Below, piece by piece: positions 1 through 7,763 of a stretch of 53,439 bases of DNA. The stretch's first letter is position 1. Each line of letters opens with the position of its first letter. Source of the DNA: Acidobacteriota bacterium (GTDB lineage: Bacteria; Aquificota; Aquificia; Aquificales; Aquificaceae); the NCBI GenBank assembly GCA_003696155.1, contig RFFP01000018.1, positions 1 to 53,439 of the forward strand, written 5' to 3'. The notes below the pieces were generated by a model that searched no databases, was not told the DNA's origin, and worked only from the letters and a program-made list of their open reading frames with translations. Position numbers and translations under genes: made by a program.

Positions 1-54
1 AACCCCCGACCTCCTACACGCCAAGCAGGCGCTCTCCCACTGAGCTACCGCCCC
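1..54 (-). tRNA. tRNA-Ala (GGC), 3' part outside the window
   Basis: The minus strand begins with acceptor strand GGGGCGG at 54-48, followed by a D-arm (GCTC...GAGC) and an anticodon stem CCTGC/GTAGG closing the loop TTGGCGT. The anticodon is therefore GGC, alanine. The sequence stops within the T-arm at the window edge, so the 3' acceptor strand and any encoded CCA cannot be seen. It lies 18 bases beyond the stop of the 47-residue gene on the same strand and may share its transcript. Confidence 0.93.
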
Positions 55-72
55 TTTAGCGAAGTAAATATT

Positions 73-216
73 TTAATTCAAAGAGCCCCTTTTGTCTACG
101 AGTTTCTTCTGAATTACGAGCCTCAATTTAAGGGCATCTTTCCTTTTTTTAAGCTCCTCAGAGAAGGTTTTAAATGCCTCACGTTTGAGCTCCCTTACAA
201 GGTCCACCATAGCCAT
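73..216 (-). CDS. small basic protein of 47 residues, unknown function
   Basis: A 47-codon frame begins MAMVDLVRELKREAF and ends VDKRGSLN. The ATG at 216 is preceded by a strong Shine-Dalgarno sequence, GAGGAGGTTAAGGC, which is the main evidence that it is a gene. The protein is rich in Lys, Arg and Glu, has no Cys or membrane segment, and should be mostly helical. It follows the zinc-ribbon membrane protein gene and precedes tRNA-Ala on the same strand. No family is recognised. A second Met at codon 3 is possible, but the spacing favours the first. Confidence 0.6.
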   Translation of the reverse strand: MAMVDLVRELKREAFKTFSEELKKRKDALKLRLVIQKKLVDKRGSLN

Positions 217-249
217 GCCTTAACCTCCTCAATGGGTATTTATTAAATT

Positions 250-627
250 TTACTTCTCCTCCCCAAGCCCTTCCACCTTTTTGAACCTGTGATGGCAAAA
301 GGGACATGCTTTAGCTTTCCAGTGAACTTCACTGTAGCATATGGGGCATCGCTTTCTGCCTCTTAAAAAGAGAAAGAGGTTGAAGTGAAAGAAGACTTTT
401 GGAAACATATAAACAGAAAAGATAAGCAAGATTAAAAACCAAGCCTTTAAGGGAGTTATTGGATCATAGTTCTTCAGCCATAGCAGGGTCGTAGCTATGG
501 ATGAGAGCCAGAAGGCTATACGTCTATCAAGGAAGACCTGGGAGAGAAGCTGGATAAGAGCCATAAGGACAAAAAACTGGAAGAGGGGCATCCTAAATAA
601 GGGCTCAAGAACCTTCAGGTCTTCCAT
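250..627 (-). CDS. membrane protein with C-terminal zinc ribbon, unknown function
   Basis: This is a 125-residue protein. Residues about 12-85 hold three hydrophobic segments, presumably membrane helices. The C-terminus (about 93-116) carries CPIC...CPFC, a treble-clef or rubredoxin-like zinc ribbon of the kind found on many bacterial small membrane proteins. Its first codons overlap the end of the upstream 96-residue membrane protein by 23 bases, so the two are probably translated as a pair. Function is unknown. The CxxC pairs indicate metal binding rather than catalysis. Confidence 0.7.
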   Translation of the reverse strand: MEDLKVLEPLFRMPLFQFFVLMALIQLLSQVFLDRRIAFWLSSIATTLLWLKNYDPITPLKAWFLILLIFSVYMFPKVFFHFNLFLFLRGRKRCPICYSEVHWKAKACPFCHHRFKKVEGLGEEK

Positions 628-895
628 AAAACCAAAACCCCCTAAGAAGGACAGCTATGAAAAATCCTATCACAAAACCCAAGAGGCAATAGACAACAGA
701 GTGACCCATACCCTCTACATAGCAGTAATAGAAGGCTAGGCTAAATAGAAAAAGCTTTGGTGGCATAGCGATAAGATAAAGCCCAAGGTTCCTATGAAGC
801 CTATAGGTTACCTCTACGAAAAGCATCCCAAGAAGAAGAAAAAGGGTTGCGTAAATCCACATTATGAACAACATTATAAGTCCTGTGGATACCAT
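605..895 (-). CDS. small integral membrane protein, unknown function
   Basis: The 96-residue product is nearly all hydrophobic, with three likely membrane helices separated by short charged loops (YRLHRN near residue 31). No family is recognised. It is the first gene of a minus-strand group with the zinc-ribbon membrane protein and the 47-residue gene. The start is uncertain. The ATG at 895 would overlap the 5' end of the divergent tRNA nucleotidyltransferase by 32 bases. ATG 874 (with an AGGA upstream) or ATG 862 would reduce or remove the overlap, so the true protein may be 85-89 residues. Confidence 0.6.
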   Translation of the reverse strand: MVSTGLIMLFIMWIYATLFLLLGMLFVEVTYRLHRNLGLYLIAMPPKLFLFSLAFYYCYVEGMGHSVVYCLLGFVIGFFIAVLLRGFWFYGRPEGS

Positions 896-3356
896 AAAGC
901 TTGTGGTGCTGGAAGAAGGTTCAGATTTGGATGCCCTTTCTTCCGCTTTCGGTGTCTTACTGCTATACGAGGATGCATACCTGCTAAGACCGTCCTACCT
1001 CTCCAGGAGGGCAAGCGAAGTTTTTAAAAGGTTTACAGACCTTTTTAGGGTTTTAGAAAAGCCTCCTGAAAGTTTTGATCTTGTTTTGGTGGACAGTCAT
1101 AACTACGAGGATTACTTAGAAAGGTATGGGAGCTCTATAAAAGACATTTACATCTACGACCACCATCCAAAAGCTCCGATAGGCTTTAAGGGCAAGGTGG
1201 ATAGGGTTGGGAGCTGTACTACCTTGCTCGTGGAGGAGCTTATTGAAAGGGGTATAAGGATGGACGAGAGGTCCGCCACCCTCCTTGCCCTTGGCATATA
1301 CGAGGATACGGGGATGCTTACTTATGAGGGTACAACCCCCAGAGACGCAAGGGCTGTGGAATGGCTTTTAAGCATGGGTGTGAATCTCAAGCTCCTGAGG
1401 GAATTTCTCGGAGAGAGTCTTACTAAGGAACAGATAGACATGCTCTCTAAACATCTCATAAGTTTAAGCACCCTGTTCCTAAATGGGAAAAGGATAAGCC
1501 TGCTTGTATTGAAGATGGAAGAATACAGCCCGGAGCTTCTCAGCTTCATATACGACCTTAAAGAGGTAAGGGATTCCTCTGCCTTCTTTGTAATAGTGGA
1601 GGCAGGGGGGAAGACCTACCTATTTGGAAGGGCCTTAAGGGGAAAGTTTGATGTTTCCGAGGTTCTTGAGAAGCTAGGGGGAGGTGGTCATGAGTTTGCC
1701 AGCGCGGCAAAGTTTGAGGATGTGCATGGGGAAAGGTTAAAGACGGTATTGGAGGCTATTTTGAAGGGAGAGAATCCACCCATCAAGGTGGGTCAGGTGA
1801 TGAGCACTCCAGCTTTCCTTTTACACCAGGAGATGGATGCGGAGCTTGCCCTATTGGAGCTCACTCAGAGAAACTTTGCGGGTGCACCCGTTGTGGATGA
1901 CGCCGGCAGATTGGTAGGTGTGGTCTACAAGAAGAACCTTCTTAAGGCTCAAAAACACGGCCTAAGGGGGAAGGTAAGGGATTTTATGGTTGAGGATTTT
2001 CACAGTTTAAAGGTGGAAGACTTCATCTGGAGGGCGGAGGAGATACTTTCCAAATATGGAGAGAAGCTTATCCCCGTCCTAACAGACAGTACAGTGTGCG
2101 GAGTTGTAACTAGGCTTGACCTCCTCCACGCTTACAGAAAGCATGCACTAACCCTAAAGGCCCATGAAAAACCTCTAAGCCTACCAGAAAACCTTAGGCC
2201 CCTGCTGCAAGACGTGGGAAGGATAGCAAATAGCCTTGGCTACCGGGCTTACCTCGTGGGAGGGGTCGTAAGAGACCTACTTATGAAGAAGAGGCTCTGG
2301 GATTTGGACTTCGTTATAGAGGGAGATGCCATAAGGGTTGCACAGGATCTTGCAAAGGAGTACGGGGTTTCCTTGCACCCCTTCCCCGAGTTTGGGACTG
2401 CTCACCTTAAGATAGGCAACTTTAAAATAGAGTTTGCAACCACAAGAAGGGAGACCTACCCCCATCCTGGCTCCTATCCACGCGTTGAGTGGGCAACGCT
2501 CAAAGAAGACCTCCTTCGTAGGGATTTTACCATAAATGCCATGGCCGTTTCTGTGAACCCCGAAGACTTTGGAACCCTCATAGACTACTTCGGTGGCTTG
2601 AGGGACCTAAAGGACAAAATAATTAGAGTGCTTCATCCCATGAGTTTTGCGGAAGACCCAGTTAGAATACTTAGGGCTCTGAGGTTTGCAGGAAGGTTTA
2701 ACTTTAAACTCTCCAAGAGCACGGAGAAGTTACTGCGCTCTGCTGTTTCGGCAAGGATGCTGGAGAAGGCACCAAAGGGCAGATTACTGAACGAACTTAG
2801 GCTAGCCCTAAGGGAGGAAAAGCTACTGGATATATTACAGCTGTACAGAAAGTACGGAGTTTTACAGCAGATAGTGCCCCGCTTTGAGTGGAAGCCTCAG
2901 ACGGAAGAGCTCCTAGAGAGGCTAAAGGAGGTTATAAACTGGCATAAGATAGAGTTTCCAGAGGAACAATTGGATTACGGTTGGGTCTTTTTTCTGCTAC
3001 TTTTGAGCCAGGTGCCCCTTGATGACGGACTTGGGCTTCTCAGAGACATGAGCGCGCCTGCCTGGGCAAGGGAGAGCTATAAGCTTATAAAACAGGAACT
3101 ACACAAAGTAAGACATGTACTCTCCCAAGCGGATAAGAGTTCAGAGGTTTACAAGGCATTGAAGGGTAAACCCCTTCCCTTCCTGCTCCTATTGATGACC
3201 CAAGAGAGGGAAAAGACTAGGCTATATCTGGAAAAACTGAGGTTTATAAAGGTAGACGTGAGTATGTTTAAGGGTCTTACGGGAAGAGAGCTTGGAGAAG
3301 CTGTGGAGAGAGAAAAACTCAGGCTGATTGACGAGCTTTACTCTTCCGCCAAATAA
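864..3356 (+). CDS. DHH-CBS-tRNA nucleotidyltransferase, probably the A-adding enzyme
   Basis: This 830-residue enzyme repairs the CCA end of tRNA. The N-terminus is a DHH phosphoesterase domain, with DLDA at 21-24, DHH at 99-101 and the DHHA1 motif GGGGHEFAS at 272-280. Residues about 309-425 form a CBS pair. The class II nucleotidyltransferase head begins near 460 (LVGGVVRD, then DLDF with the metal carboxylates at 480 and 482) and continues through RRDFTINAMA and the RILRALRFAGRF helix. Aquifex splits CCA synthesis between a CC-adding and an A-adding enzyme; the long DHH-CBS form resembles the A-adding one, but specificity cannot be read safely from sequence. ATG 864 lacks a Shine-Dalgarno; GTG 885 or GTG 903 are alternatives. 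Confidence 0.88.
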   Translation: MNNIISPVDTIKLVVLEEGSDLDALSSAFGVLLLYEDAYLLRPSYLSRRASEVFKRFTDLFRVLEKPPESFDLVLVDSHNYEDYLERYGSSIKDIYIYDHHPKAPIGFKGKVDRVGSCTTLLVEELIERGIRMDERSATLLALGIYEDTGMLTYEGTTPRDARAVEWLLSMGVNLKLLREFLGESLTKEQIDMLSKHLISLSTLFLNGKRISLLVLKMEEYSPELLSFIYDLKEVRDSSAFFVIVEAGGKTYLFGRALRGKFDVSEVLEKLGGGGHEFASAAKFEDVHGERLKTVLEAILKGENPPIKVGQVMSTPAFLLHQEMDAELALLELTQRNFAGAPVVDDAGRLVGVVYKKNLLKAQKHGLRGKVRDFMVEDFHSLKVEDFIWRAEEILSKYGEKLIPVLTDSTVCGVVTRLDLLHAYRKHALTLKAHEKPLSLPENLRPLLQDVGRIANSLGYRAYLVGGVVRDLLMKKRLWDLDFVIEGDAIRVAQDLAKEYGVSLHPFPEFGTAHLKIGNFKIEFATTRRETYPHPGSYPRVEWATLKEDLLRRDFTINAMAVSVNPEDFGTLIDYFGGLRDLKDKIIRVLHPMSFAEDPVRILRALRFAGRFNFKLSKSTEKLLRSAVSARMLEKAPKGRLLNELRLALREEKLLDILQLYRKYGVLQQIVPRFEWKPQTEELLERLKEVINWHKIEFPEEQLDYGWVFFLLLLSQVPLDDGLGLLRDMSAPAWARESYKLIKQELHKVRHVLSQADKSSEVYKALKGKPLPFLLLLMTQEREKTRLYLEKLRFIKVDVSMFKGLTGRELGEAVEREKLRLIDELYSSAK

Positions 3357-3676
3357 CTAAACACCGCCTCTATGATGGAAAGGAGTATGGATATGATGTT
3401 GGCAGCAAGGGCACCTATGGCAAGGCTAACGGCCTCACTGGTATCCCCCAAAAAGTATAGAAAGGCCGCAGGGACAAGATGAAGGTCTGCCACAAGGCTT
3501 GCTGCGGTCATCTCGGTAGCCAATATCTTACCCTCTCCAAGCTTAAGTATGGTAGCTGTTAGGTTGGTTATGACCGTTATGACAAGCTCGTAAGGGTTTG
3601 GTCCAAATATAAAGCTAATGTTTGTGGTAAGAGCCATGAGCAGGAAAAAGTCGGTCATTATCTTTTTGAGCCTCAT
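3338..3676 (-). CDS. small membrane protein linked to the K+ channel gene
   Basis: The 112-residue protein has about three hydrophobic segments and no charged catalytic motif. It resembles, from memory only, a family of short membrane proteins (DUF6394 type) encoded beside potassium channel genes in Aquificales and Campylobacterota. Its start overlaps the end of the channel gene by four bases, so the two are translationally coupled, and it may be an accessory subunit or share regulation. Its 3' end runs 19 bases into the convergent nucleotidyltransferase gene. Confidence 0.6.
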   Translation of the reverse strand: MRLKKIMTDFFLLMALTTNISFIFGPNPYELVITVITNLTATILKLGEGKILATEMTAASLVADLHLVPAAFLYFLGDTSEAVSLAIGALAANIISILLSIIEAVFSYLAEE

Positions 3677-4797
3677 ATGAGCACCTCCCTATAAAAGCCC
3701 ATAGCCTTTTTTATGCTAGAAGGTTTCCCAAGTAGTAAAAGCACATCACCAGCCTCAATCTGAGTTTCCCCAGAGACGGTAAGGTCCAAGGAGCCATCGG
3801 GCTTTCTTATGCCTATTACCGTAACGTTATAAAGCCTCCTTAGGTCTATCTCCTTTAGCCTTTTCCCTACAAGTTGGCTCTTATCGCTTACATAGAGTTC
3901 CACTATCTCAAGGTCAGCCTCCTCCCCATATGCAATACGGTCGAAAAGGTCAGAGACGTAGCCACTTGTCTCATGGATCATGTATGAAAATATCCTATTG
4001 GCTATAAGCTTGTCGGAAACTATAACCTTGTTGGCACCTAACTCTTCAAATTTCTGGGCTGTCCCCTCCGTGGGTGCGTTGGAGTATATGAAGAGCCCCT
4101 CTTTATCAGGTCTTAGAAGTCTTGCGGTAACTATAACCGCTATATTCTTTGCCTCATCCTCCATGTTAGCCACTAAATACCGTGCCTTCATTATGCCAGC
4201 GGATAGAAGGGTAGTCTTTTTGTAAGGTTCTTCGGCAATGAAATACTTTATGTTATGAAGTTGAACGTACTTTAGGGATTCCTCCTTTGAATCTATGATT
4301 ACAAAGTCTATCTTTCTCTTCCTTAGAGCATCTACAAGCCAAGCGGAGATGCGATTATAGCCACAGATGATAACATGGTCCTTTAACTTCTCTATATCCG
4401 ATAGCATTCTAATAACCCTTAGCATCTTTATTATATCCCCTACAAGAAAAATACGGACTACGACAGTAATAGCTGTAGTAAACATACCTATCCCCGCAAC
4501 TGCTAGAAAGGTGGTGAATATTCTACCTATGGGTGTATCCGTTCCCTTTGCTATCTCGCCAAAACCTATGGTGCCTATGGTTATCACCGTCATGTAGAGG
4601 GAATCTATGAAGTTGCCACCAGATAGAAACATATAGCCAAGGGTGCCAAAGCTCATGGAAGCGTGTATAAGTAGGAGGGGTATTCGGAGCTCCTTTAAGG
4701 ACTCTATGAACCTTTCCTGATAGACCTCCTTTAGGGTTTTTTGCCTTTTCTTGCGAAGAAGCTTTCTTCTTATGGTTTCTAAACGTCTTAACCTCAT
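3673..4797 (-). CDS. two-helix potassium channel with RCK (TrkA-N/TrkA-C) domains
   Basis: The product has 374 residues. A basic cytoplasmic leader (about 1-38) precedes the first membrane helix. The pore loop holds the selectivity filter TIGFG at 76-80, and the second helix ends near 120. From about 140 a Rossmann-type TrkA-N domain begins (VIICGYNRIS, then an acidic strand end near VIIDSKEES), and the last 80 residues form a TrkA-C domain. This is the MthK/Kch plan for a ligand-gated K+ channel in the inner membrane. The ATG overlaps the lptB stop by four bases, so the operon order is lptB, channel, small membrane protein. Confidence 0.92.
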   Translation of the reverse strand: MRLRRLETIRRKLLRKKRQKTLKEVYQERFIESLKELRIPLLLIHASMSFGTLGYMFLSGGNFIDSLYMTVITIGTIGFGEIAKGTDTPIGRIFTTFLAVAGIGMFTTAITVVVRIFLVGDIIKMLRVIRMLSDIEKLKDHVIICGYNRISAWLVDALRKRKIDFVIIDSKEESLKYVQLHNIKYFIAEEPYKKTTLLSAGIMKARYLVANMEDEAKNIAVIVTARLLRPDKEGLFIYSNAPTEGTAQKFEELGANKVIVSDKLIANRIFSYMIHETSGYVSDLFDRIAYGEEADLEIVELYVSDKSQLVGKRLKEIDLRRLYNVTVIGIRKPDGSLDLTVSGETQIEAGDVLLLLGKPSSIKKAMGFYREVLI

Positions 4798-5510
4798 AGG
4801 CTAAAGTCCCTGCCCAAGTATACTTCCCTTACGTCTTCCCTTAAACTTACCTCTTTTGGGCTTCCCTCTGCAAGAACCCTCCCATCGCTTATTATATATA
4901 CCCTGTCTACCATGGTTATGGTTTCCCGGACGTTATGGTCTGTTATCAATATGCCCATGTTCTGAAGCTTAAGCCCGGCAATCATGGACTTTAAATCTGC
5001 CAGCATTATAGGGTCAATGCCCGAAAAGGGCTCGTCAAAGAAAAGGTACTTAGGCTTTGGTATGAGAGCTCTTGCAACCTCTAGCCTTCTTTTCTGACCC
5101 CCGGAAAGCCTTCCCGCCCTCTGGTTTTTAAAATCAAGCAGGCCAAAGTCCGAAAGGAGTTCTTCAGCCCTAGCAAGCTGGCTCTCCCTTCCCTCTTCGT
5201 AAAACTCGAGGAACATGAGGAGGTTTTCAAGGACTGTCATATCCTCAAAAAGGGTATGCTCTTGAGGCAGGAAGGATATACCTTTTCTTGCCCTGATGTG
5301 TGCCGGCATGTGGGTTATGTCCTCACCATCAAGCTCTATCCTTCCTCCGTCAACGGATAAAAACCCTACAAGACAGTTGAAAAGGGTGGTCTTCCCAGCG
5401 CCGTTGGGACCAAGAATACCAACCACCTCACCCCTCCTTACCTGTATGTCCACACCCCTTAGCACTTCCCTTCCTTTAAAGGACTTTTTTATCCCCCTTG
5501 CTACCAGCAT
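4794..5510 (-). CDS. lptB: lipopolysaccharide export ABC transporter ATPase LptB
   Basis: The 238-residue ATPase is full length for LptB. Walker A is GPNGAGKT near residue 34, the Q-loop is FLPQEH, the ABC signature is LSGGQ followed by RRLEVARAL, and Walker B is FFDEPFSGIDP. The FSGIDP wording and absence of further domains fit LptB, which drives extraction of lipopolysaccharide from the inner membrane with LptFG. This agrees with a diderm organism. LivF/LivG-type amino acid transporter ATPases are the main alternative. No Shine-Dalgarno precedes ATG 5510; a TAAAAT hexamer ends 7 bases upstream. Confidence 0.88.
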   Translation of the reverse strand: MLVARGIKKSFKGREVLRGVDIQVRRGEVVGILGPNGAGKTTLFNCLVGFLSVDGGRIELDGEDITHMPAHIRARKGISFLPQEHTLFEDMTVLENLLMFLEFYEEGRESQLARAEELLSDFGLLDFKNQRAGRLSGGQKRRLEVARALIPKPKYLFFDEPFSGIDPIMLADLKSMIAGLKLQNMGILITDHNVRETITMVDRVYIISDGRVLAEGSPKEVSLREDVREVYLGRDFSL

Positions 5511-5533
5511 AAGATAAATTTTAAACTATTGCC
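5511..5533. promoter_or_regulatory. compact divergent promoter, lptB / rhomboid gene
   Basis: Only 23 AT-rich bases separate the two start codons. On the minus strand TAAAAT lies 7 bases before the lptB ATG. On the plus strand TAAACT (5522-5527) lies 6 bases before the rhomboid ATG. Transcription starting about 7 bases after each hexamer would give mRNAs with almost no leader. No Shine-Dalgarno is seen on either side. This is inference from spacing. Confidence 0.5.
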
Positions 5534-6190
5534 ATGATACCCATAAGAGACCTAAATCCACATAGAAGCTTTCCCATTGTAAACCTATCCATAATAGTTC
5601 TCTGCAGTGCTGTATGGCTTTATGAGGCAAGCCTTTCAGAATACGAGCTTAATCTCTTCGTATACGACTATGGGCTTGTGCCCTCTGGTGTTTTTGAAAG
5701 ACCCATCTCTATACTTAGCCACATGTTTTTACATGGTAGCTGGCTTCACATAATAGGTAACATGTGGTTTCTGTGGGTCTTCGGTGATAATGTGGAGGAT
5801 AGGATGGGGAGGCTTAAATACCTTCTCTTTTACATACTCTCAGGATTTGGTGCAGCACTGCTTCAGATGTTTGTCAGCTTTCTCTTCGGTGGCGAGGATG
5901 TGCCTATGGTTGGTGCCAGCGGTGCCATAAGTGGAATCTTGGGTGCATACCTTTACATGTTTCCCCATGCGAGGATACTTGCCCTTGTGCCTGTCTTCTT
6001 CTTCCTTACCTTTATGGAATTGCCGGCGCTTCTTTTCATAGGTTTATGGATAATTATGCAGGTGATAAACGGGCTTTTAACCCTTCCCCTCGCCCATATG
6101 GGGGGTGTAGCCTGGTTCGCCCATATAGGTGGTTTTGTAGTTGGTTATTGGCTTGCGAGGTTTTTCTACAAAAGAGGCAGATTTATGTAA
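5534..6190 (+). CDS. rhomboid-family intramembrane serine protease
   Basis: The 218-residue protein has six predicted membrane helices. Rhomboid hallmarks are present: HMFLHGSWLHIIGNMWFLW around 63-81, the catalytic serine in GASGAISG (Ser129), and the catalytic histidine in AHIGGFVVGY (His197). These form the Ser-His dyad that cleaves membrane helices. The length is typical of a bacterial rhomboid without a cytoplasmic domain. The substrate is unknown. The gene is divergent from lptB; the cytochrome P460-type gene follows after 64 bases and may share its transcript. Confidence 0.92.
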   Translation: MIPIRDLNPHRSFPIVNLSIIVLCSAVWLYEASLSEYELNLFVYDYGLVPSGVFERPISILSHMFLHGSWLHIIGNMWFLWVFGDNVEDRMGRLKYLLFYILSGFGAALLQMFVSFLFGGEDVPMVGASGAISGILGAYLYMFPHARILALVPVFFFLTFMELPALLFIGLWIIMQVINGLLTLPLAHMGGVAWFAHIGGFVVGYWLARFFYKRGRFM

Positions 6191-6254
6191 CATAGTTGCA
6201 GACATGGGTGCACCTTCTGAGGAAAATAAAAGTAAAAGCTCAGGAGGTGCTGAC

Positions 6255-6728
6255 ATGAAAAGACTACTCAGCCTCGGAATTTTAGCAGGTTTTACCCTCG
6301 CCCTTGCCGAGGGGTTCAAGGTTGCCCCTGAAAAGTACAGAAGCTGGAACCATGTGAAGAGCATGGTTATATTTGACCAGAAACACCCTCTCTTCAATCC
6401 CTTCAGCGGTGTTCACCATGTCTATGTTAACCAAAAGGGAGTTGAAACTATAAAGAAGGATGGCAAAAGAGCCTTTCCCGATGGTACGGTTATAGCCATA
6501 GTTTTCTACGAACATATTTTGGACAACGGTGCTTACGTGGAGGGTACAAAGAGGATAGAGGCTTTCATGGTAAAGGATAGCAAGAGGTTCAAAACAACGG
6601 ACGGATGGGGTTACTACGGATACGATGGTAAGGGCAACAACCTCGTTAAGGACATGGCAAAGGACTGCCACTCATGTCATGCAGAGGTAAAGGACAAGGA
6701 CTTTGTCTTTTCTGTATGGACCAAATAG
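6255..6728 (+). CDS. periplasmic cytochrome P460-type c-haem protein
   Basis: ATG 6255 is chosen because GGAGG lies 7 bases upstream and the product then starts with a signal peptide (MKRLLSLGILAGFTLALAEG). A frame start further upstream would overlap the rhomboid gene and lacks a leader. The 157-residue precursor carries the P460 fold signatures: a GVHHVYVN segment, FPDGT, a GWGYYGYDGKG segment, and one C-type haem site, CHSCH, near the C-terminus. Family members oxidise hydroxylamine or bind NO, or have no known substrate. Whether the lysine-haem cross-link exists here cannot be decided. The regulator gene downstream is convergent. Confidence 0.85.
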   Translation: MKRLLSLGILAGFTLALAEGFKVAPEKYRSWNHVKSMVIFDQKHPLFNPFSGVHHVYVNQKGVETIKKDGKRAFPDGTVIAIVFYEHILDNGAYVEGTKRIEAFMVKDSKRFKTTDGWGYYGYDGKGNNLVKDMAKDCHSCHAEVKDKDFVFSVWTK

Positions 6729-6731
6729 GGC

Positions 6732-7355
6732 TTAGGGGGGGTTTCCCCCTATCCTTTTCTTCAGCCTTTCATGGTCCTTTATAAACACCTTTCCCCTGAG
6801 TACCTCCACCACACCCTCCCTTTCAAGGGATTTTAAAACCCTGTTTACCACAACCCTCACGCTACCTATATCCTTTGCAAGCTCCTCCTGTGTTATCTCA
6901 AGATATCTTCTATCCCTCGAGCTCTCAAGGAGGTATTGGAGAATCCTCCTCTCCACACTCTCGGAAACCATGCTGTTAAGCAGAGTGAATAGGTAAAGCA
7001 CGTTCTCTGACAGGTCTTTCATAAAGAGGGAACGCCACCAACTGTTTTCATGCAGCCACCTTACAGCAGTGGCAGATGGGACAAGCACCAAGCTTGAATC
7101 CTCTTCTGCGTAAGTGTAAGCTGGATATTGGACACCTGAATATACGGTTATCATGGCAAGTATGCACATCTGTCCCGGTTCTATCCAGTAGAGGGTTATC
7201 TCCCTGCCATTGTCGGATATAAGGTACACCTTTAATCTACCCTCCTTGAGGTAAGGTACACCGGAACAGAATCCTCCCTCAGAGAAAAGCATAGAACCCT
7301 TTTTGACCTTTTGAACTCCAAACTGTCTTTCTACATAATCCTCCTCTAGCTTCAT
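6732..7355 (-). CDS. Crp/Fnr-family transcription regulator
   Basis: The 207-residue protein has the Crp plan. A cNMP-type beta-barrel sensor spans about 10-115 (EGGFCSGVPYLKEGRLKVY, then SDNGREITLYWIEPG), followed by the dimer helix and a winged helix from about 160 (ITQEELAKDIGSVRVVVNRVLKSL, then REGVVEV). The recognition helix contains RVVVNRVL, close to the SRETVSR type. No cysteine cluster for an Fnr-type iron-sulfur cluster is visible, and the effector is unknown. It may regulate the neighbouring cytochrome P460-type gene, which is convergent. The start at 7355 has no Shine-Dalgarno but a TATATT hexamer 7 bases upstream. Confidence 0.85.
   Translation of the reverse strand: MKLEEDYVERQFGVQKVKKGSMLFSEGGFCSGVPYLKEGRLKVYLISDNGREITLYWIEPGQMCILAMITVYSGVQYPAYTYAEEDSSLVLVPSATAVRWLHENSWWRSLFMKDLSENVLYLFTLLNSMVSESVERRILQYLLESSRDRRYLEITQEELAKDIGSVRVVVNRVLKSLEREGVVEVLRGKVFIKDHERLKKRIGGNPP
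6734..6760 (+). terminator. hairpin terminator between convergent genes
   Basis: The six-base stem AGGGGG/CCCCCT (6734-6739 with 6745-6750) closes the loop GGTTT and is followed on the plus strand by ATCCTTTTCTTC. It sits 6 bases after the cytochrome stop. On the other strand the same bases encode the last residues (GGNPP) of the Crp-type regulator, so the hairpin may also end that transcript, although no T-run follows on that strand. Confidence 0.5.
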
Positions 7356-7372
7356 GCCTTAAAATATAAGAC
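7356..7372. promoter_or_regulatory. 17-base divergent promoter, crp-type gene / ridA
   Basis: Two start codons face away from each other across 17 bases. Minus strand: TATATT ends 7 bases before the regulator ATG. Plus strand: TAAAAT (7360-7365) ends 7 bases before the ridA ATG. There is no room for a ribosome binding site on either side, so both mRNAs are probably leaderless. Inference from sequence spacing only. Confidence 0.55.
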
Positions 7373-7753
7373 ATGAACCCCTTCCATACGGAAAAAGCTC
7401 CAAGACCAGTAGGTCCATATTCCCAGGCGGTAAGGATAGATAAATTCCTTTTCCTCTCAGGTCAGATAGGCATAGACCCGTCAACGGGTAAGCTCAAAGA
7501 GAGCTTTGAAGAGCAGGTAAGACAGTCCTTTAAAAATGTAGAGGCGGTCCTTAGGTCTGCAGGCTTAGAAAAGGACAGCATATTTAGGGTGGTAGTCTAC
7601 CTTACAGACCTTTCCCTCTTTAAGGAGTTTAACAGGCTTTATGAAGAGTTTTTCAGAGATGTGCCTGTAAAACCTGTAAGGACAACGGTAGGTGTGAAGG
7701 AGCTTCCCCTTGGAGCCCTTCTTGAGCTTGAGGTGACCGCAGTTTTCGAATAA
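7373..7753 (+). CDS. ridA: RidA family enamine/imine deaminase
   Basis: The 126-residue protein matches RidA (YjgF/YER057c/UK114) end to end. The motifs GPYSQAVRI, FLSGQIGIDP, the KNVEAVLRSAG helix and the signature near 98-117, which contains PVRTTVGVKELPLGALLE, are present. The arginine in PVRTTV is the conserved residue that positions the carboxylate of the reactive enamine. RidA hydrolyses 2-aminoacrylate and similar imines released by PLP enzymes such as threonine dehydratase, and acts as a cytosolic trimer. dnaB follows after 10 bases. Confidence 0.93.
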   Translation: MNPFHTEKAPRPVGPYSQAVRIDKFLFLSGQIGIDPSTGKLKESFEEQVRQSFKNVEAVLRSAGLEKDSIFRVVVYLTDLSLFKEFNRLYEEFFRDVPVKPVRTTVGVKELPLGALLELEVTAVFE

Positions 7754-7763
7754 CTTTTAAATT

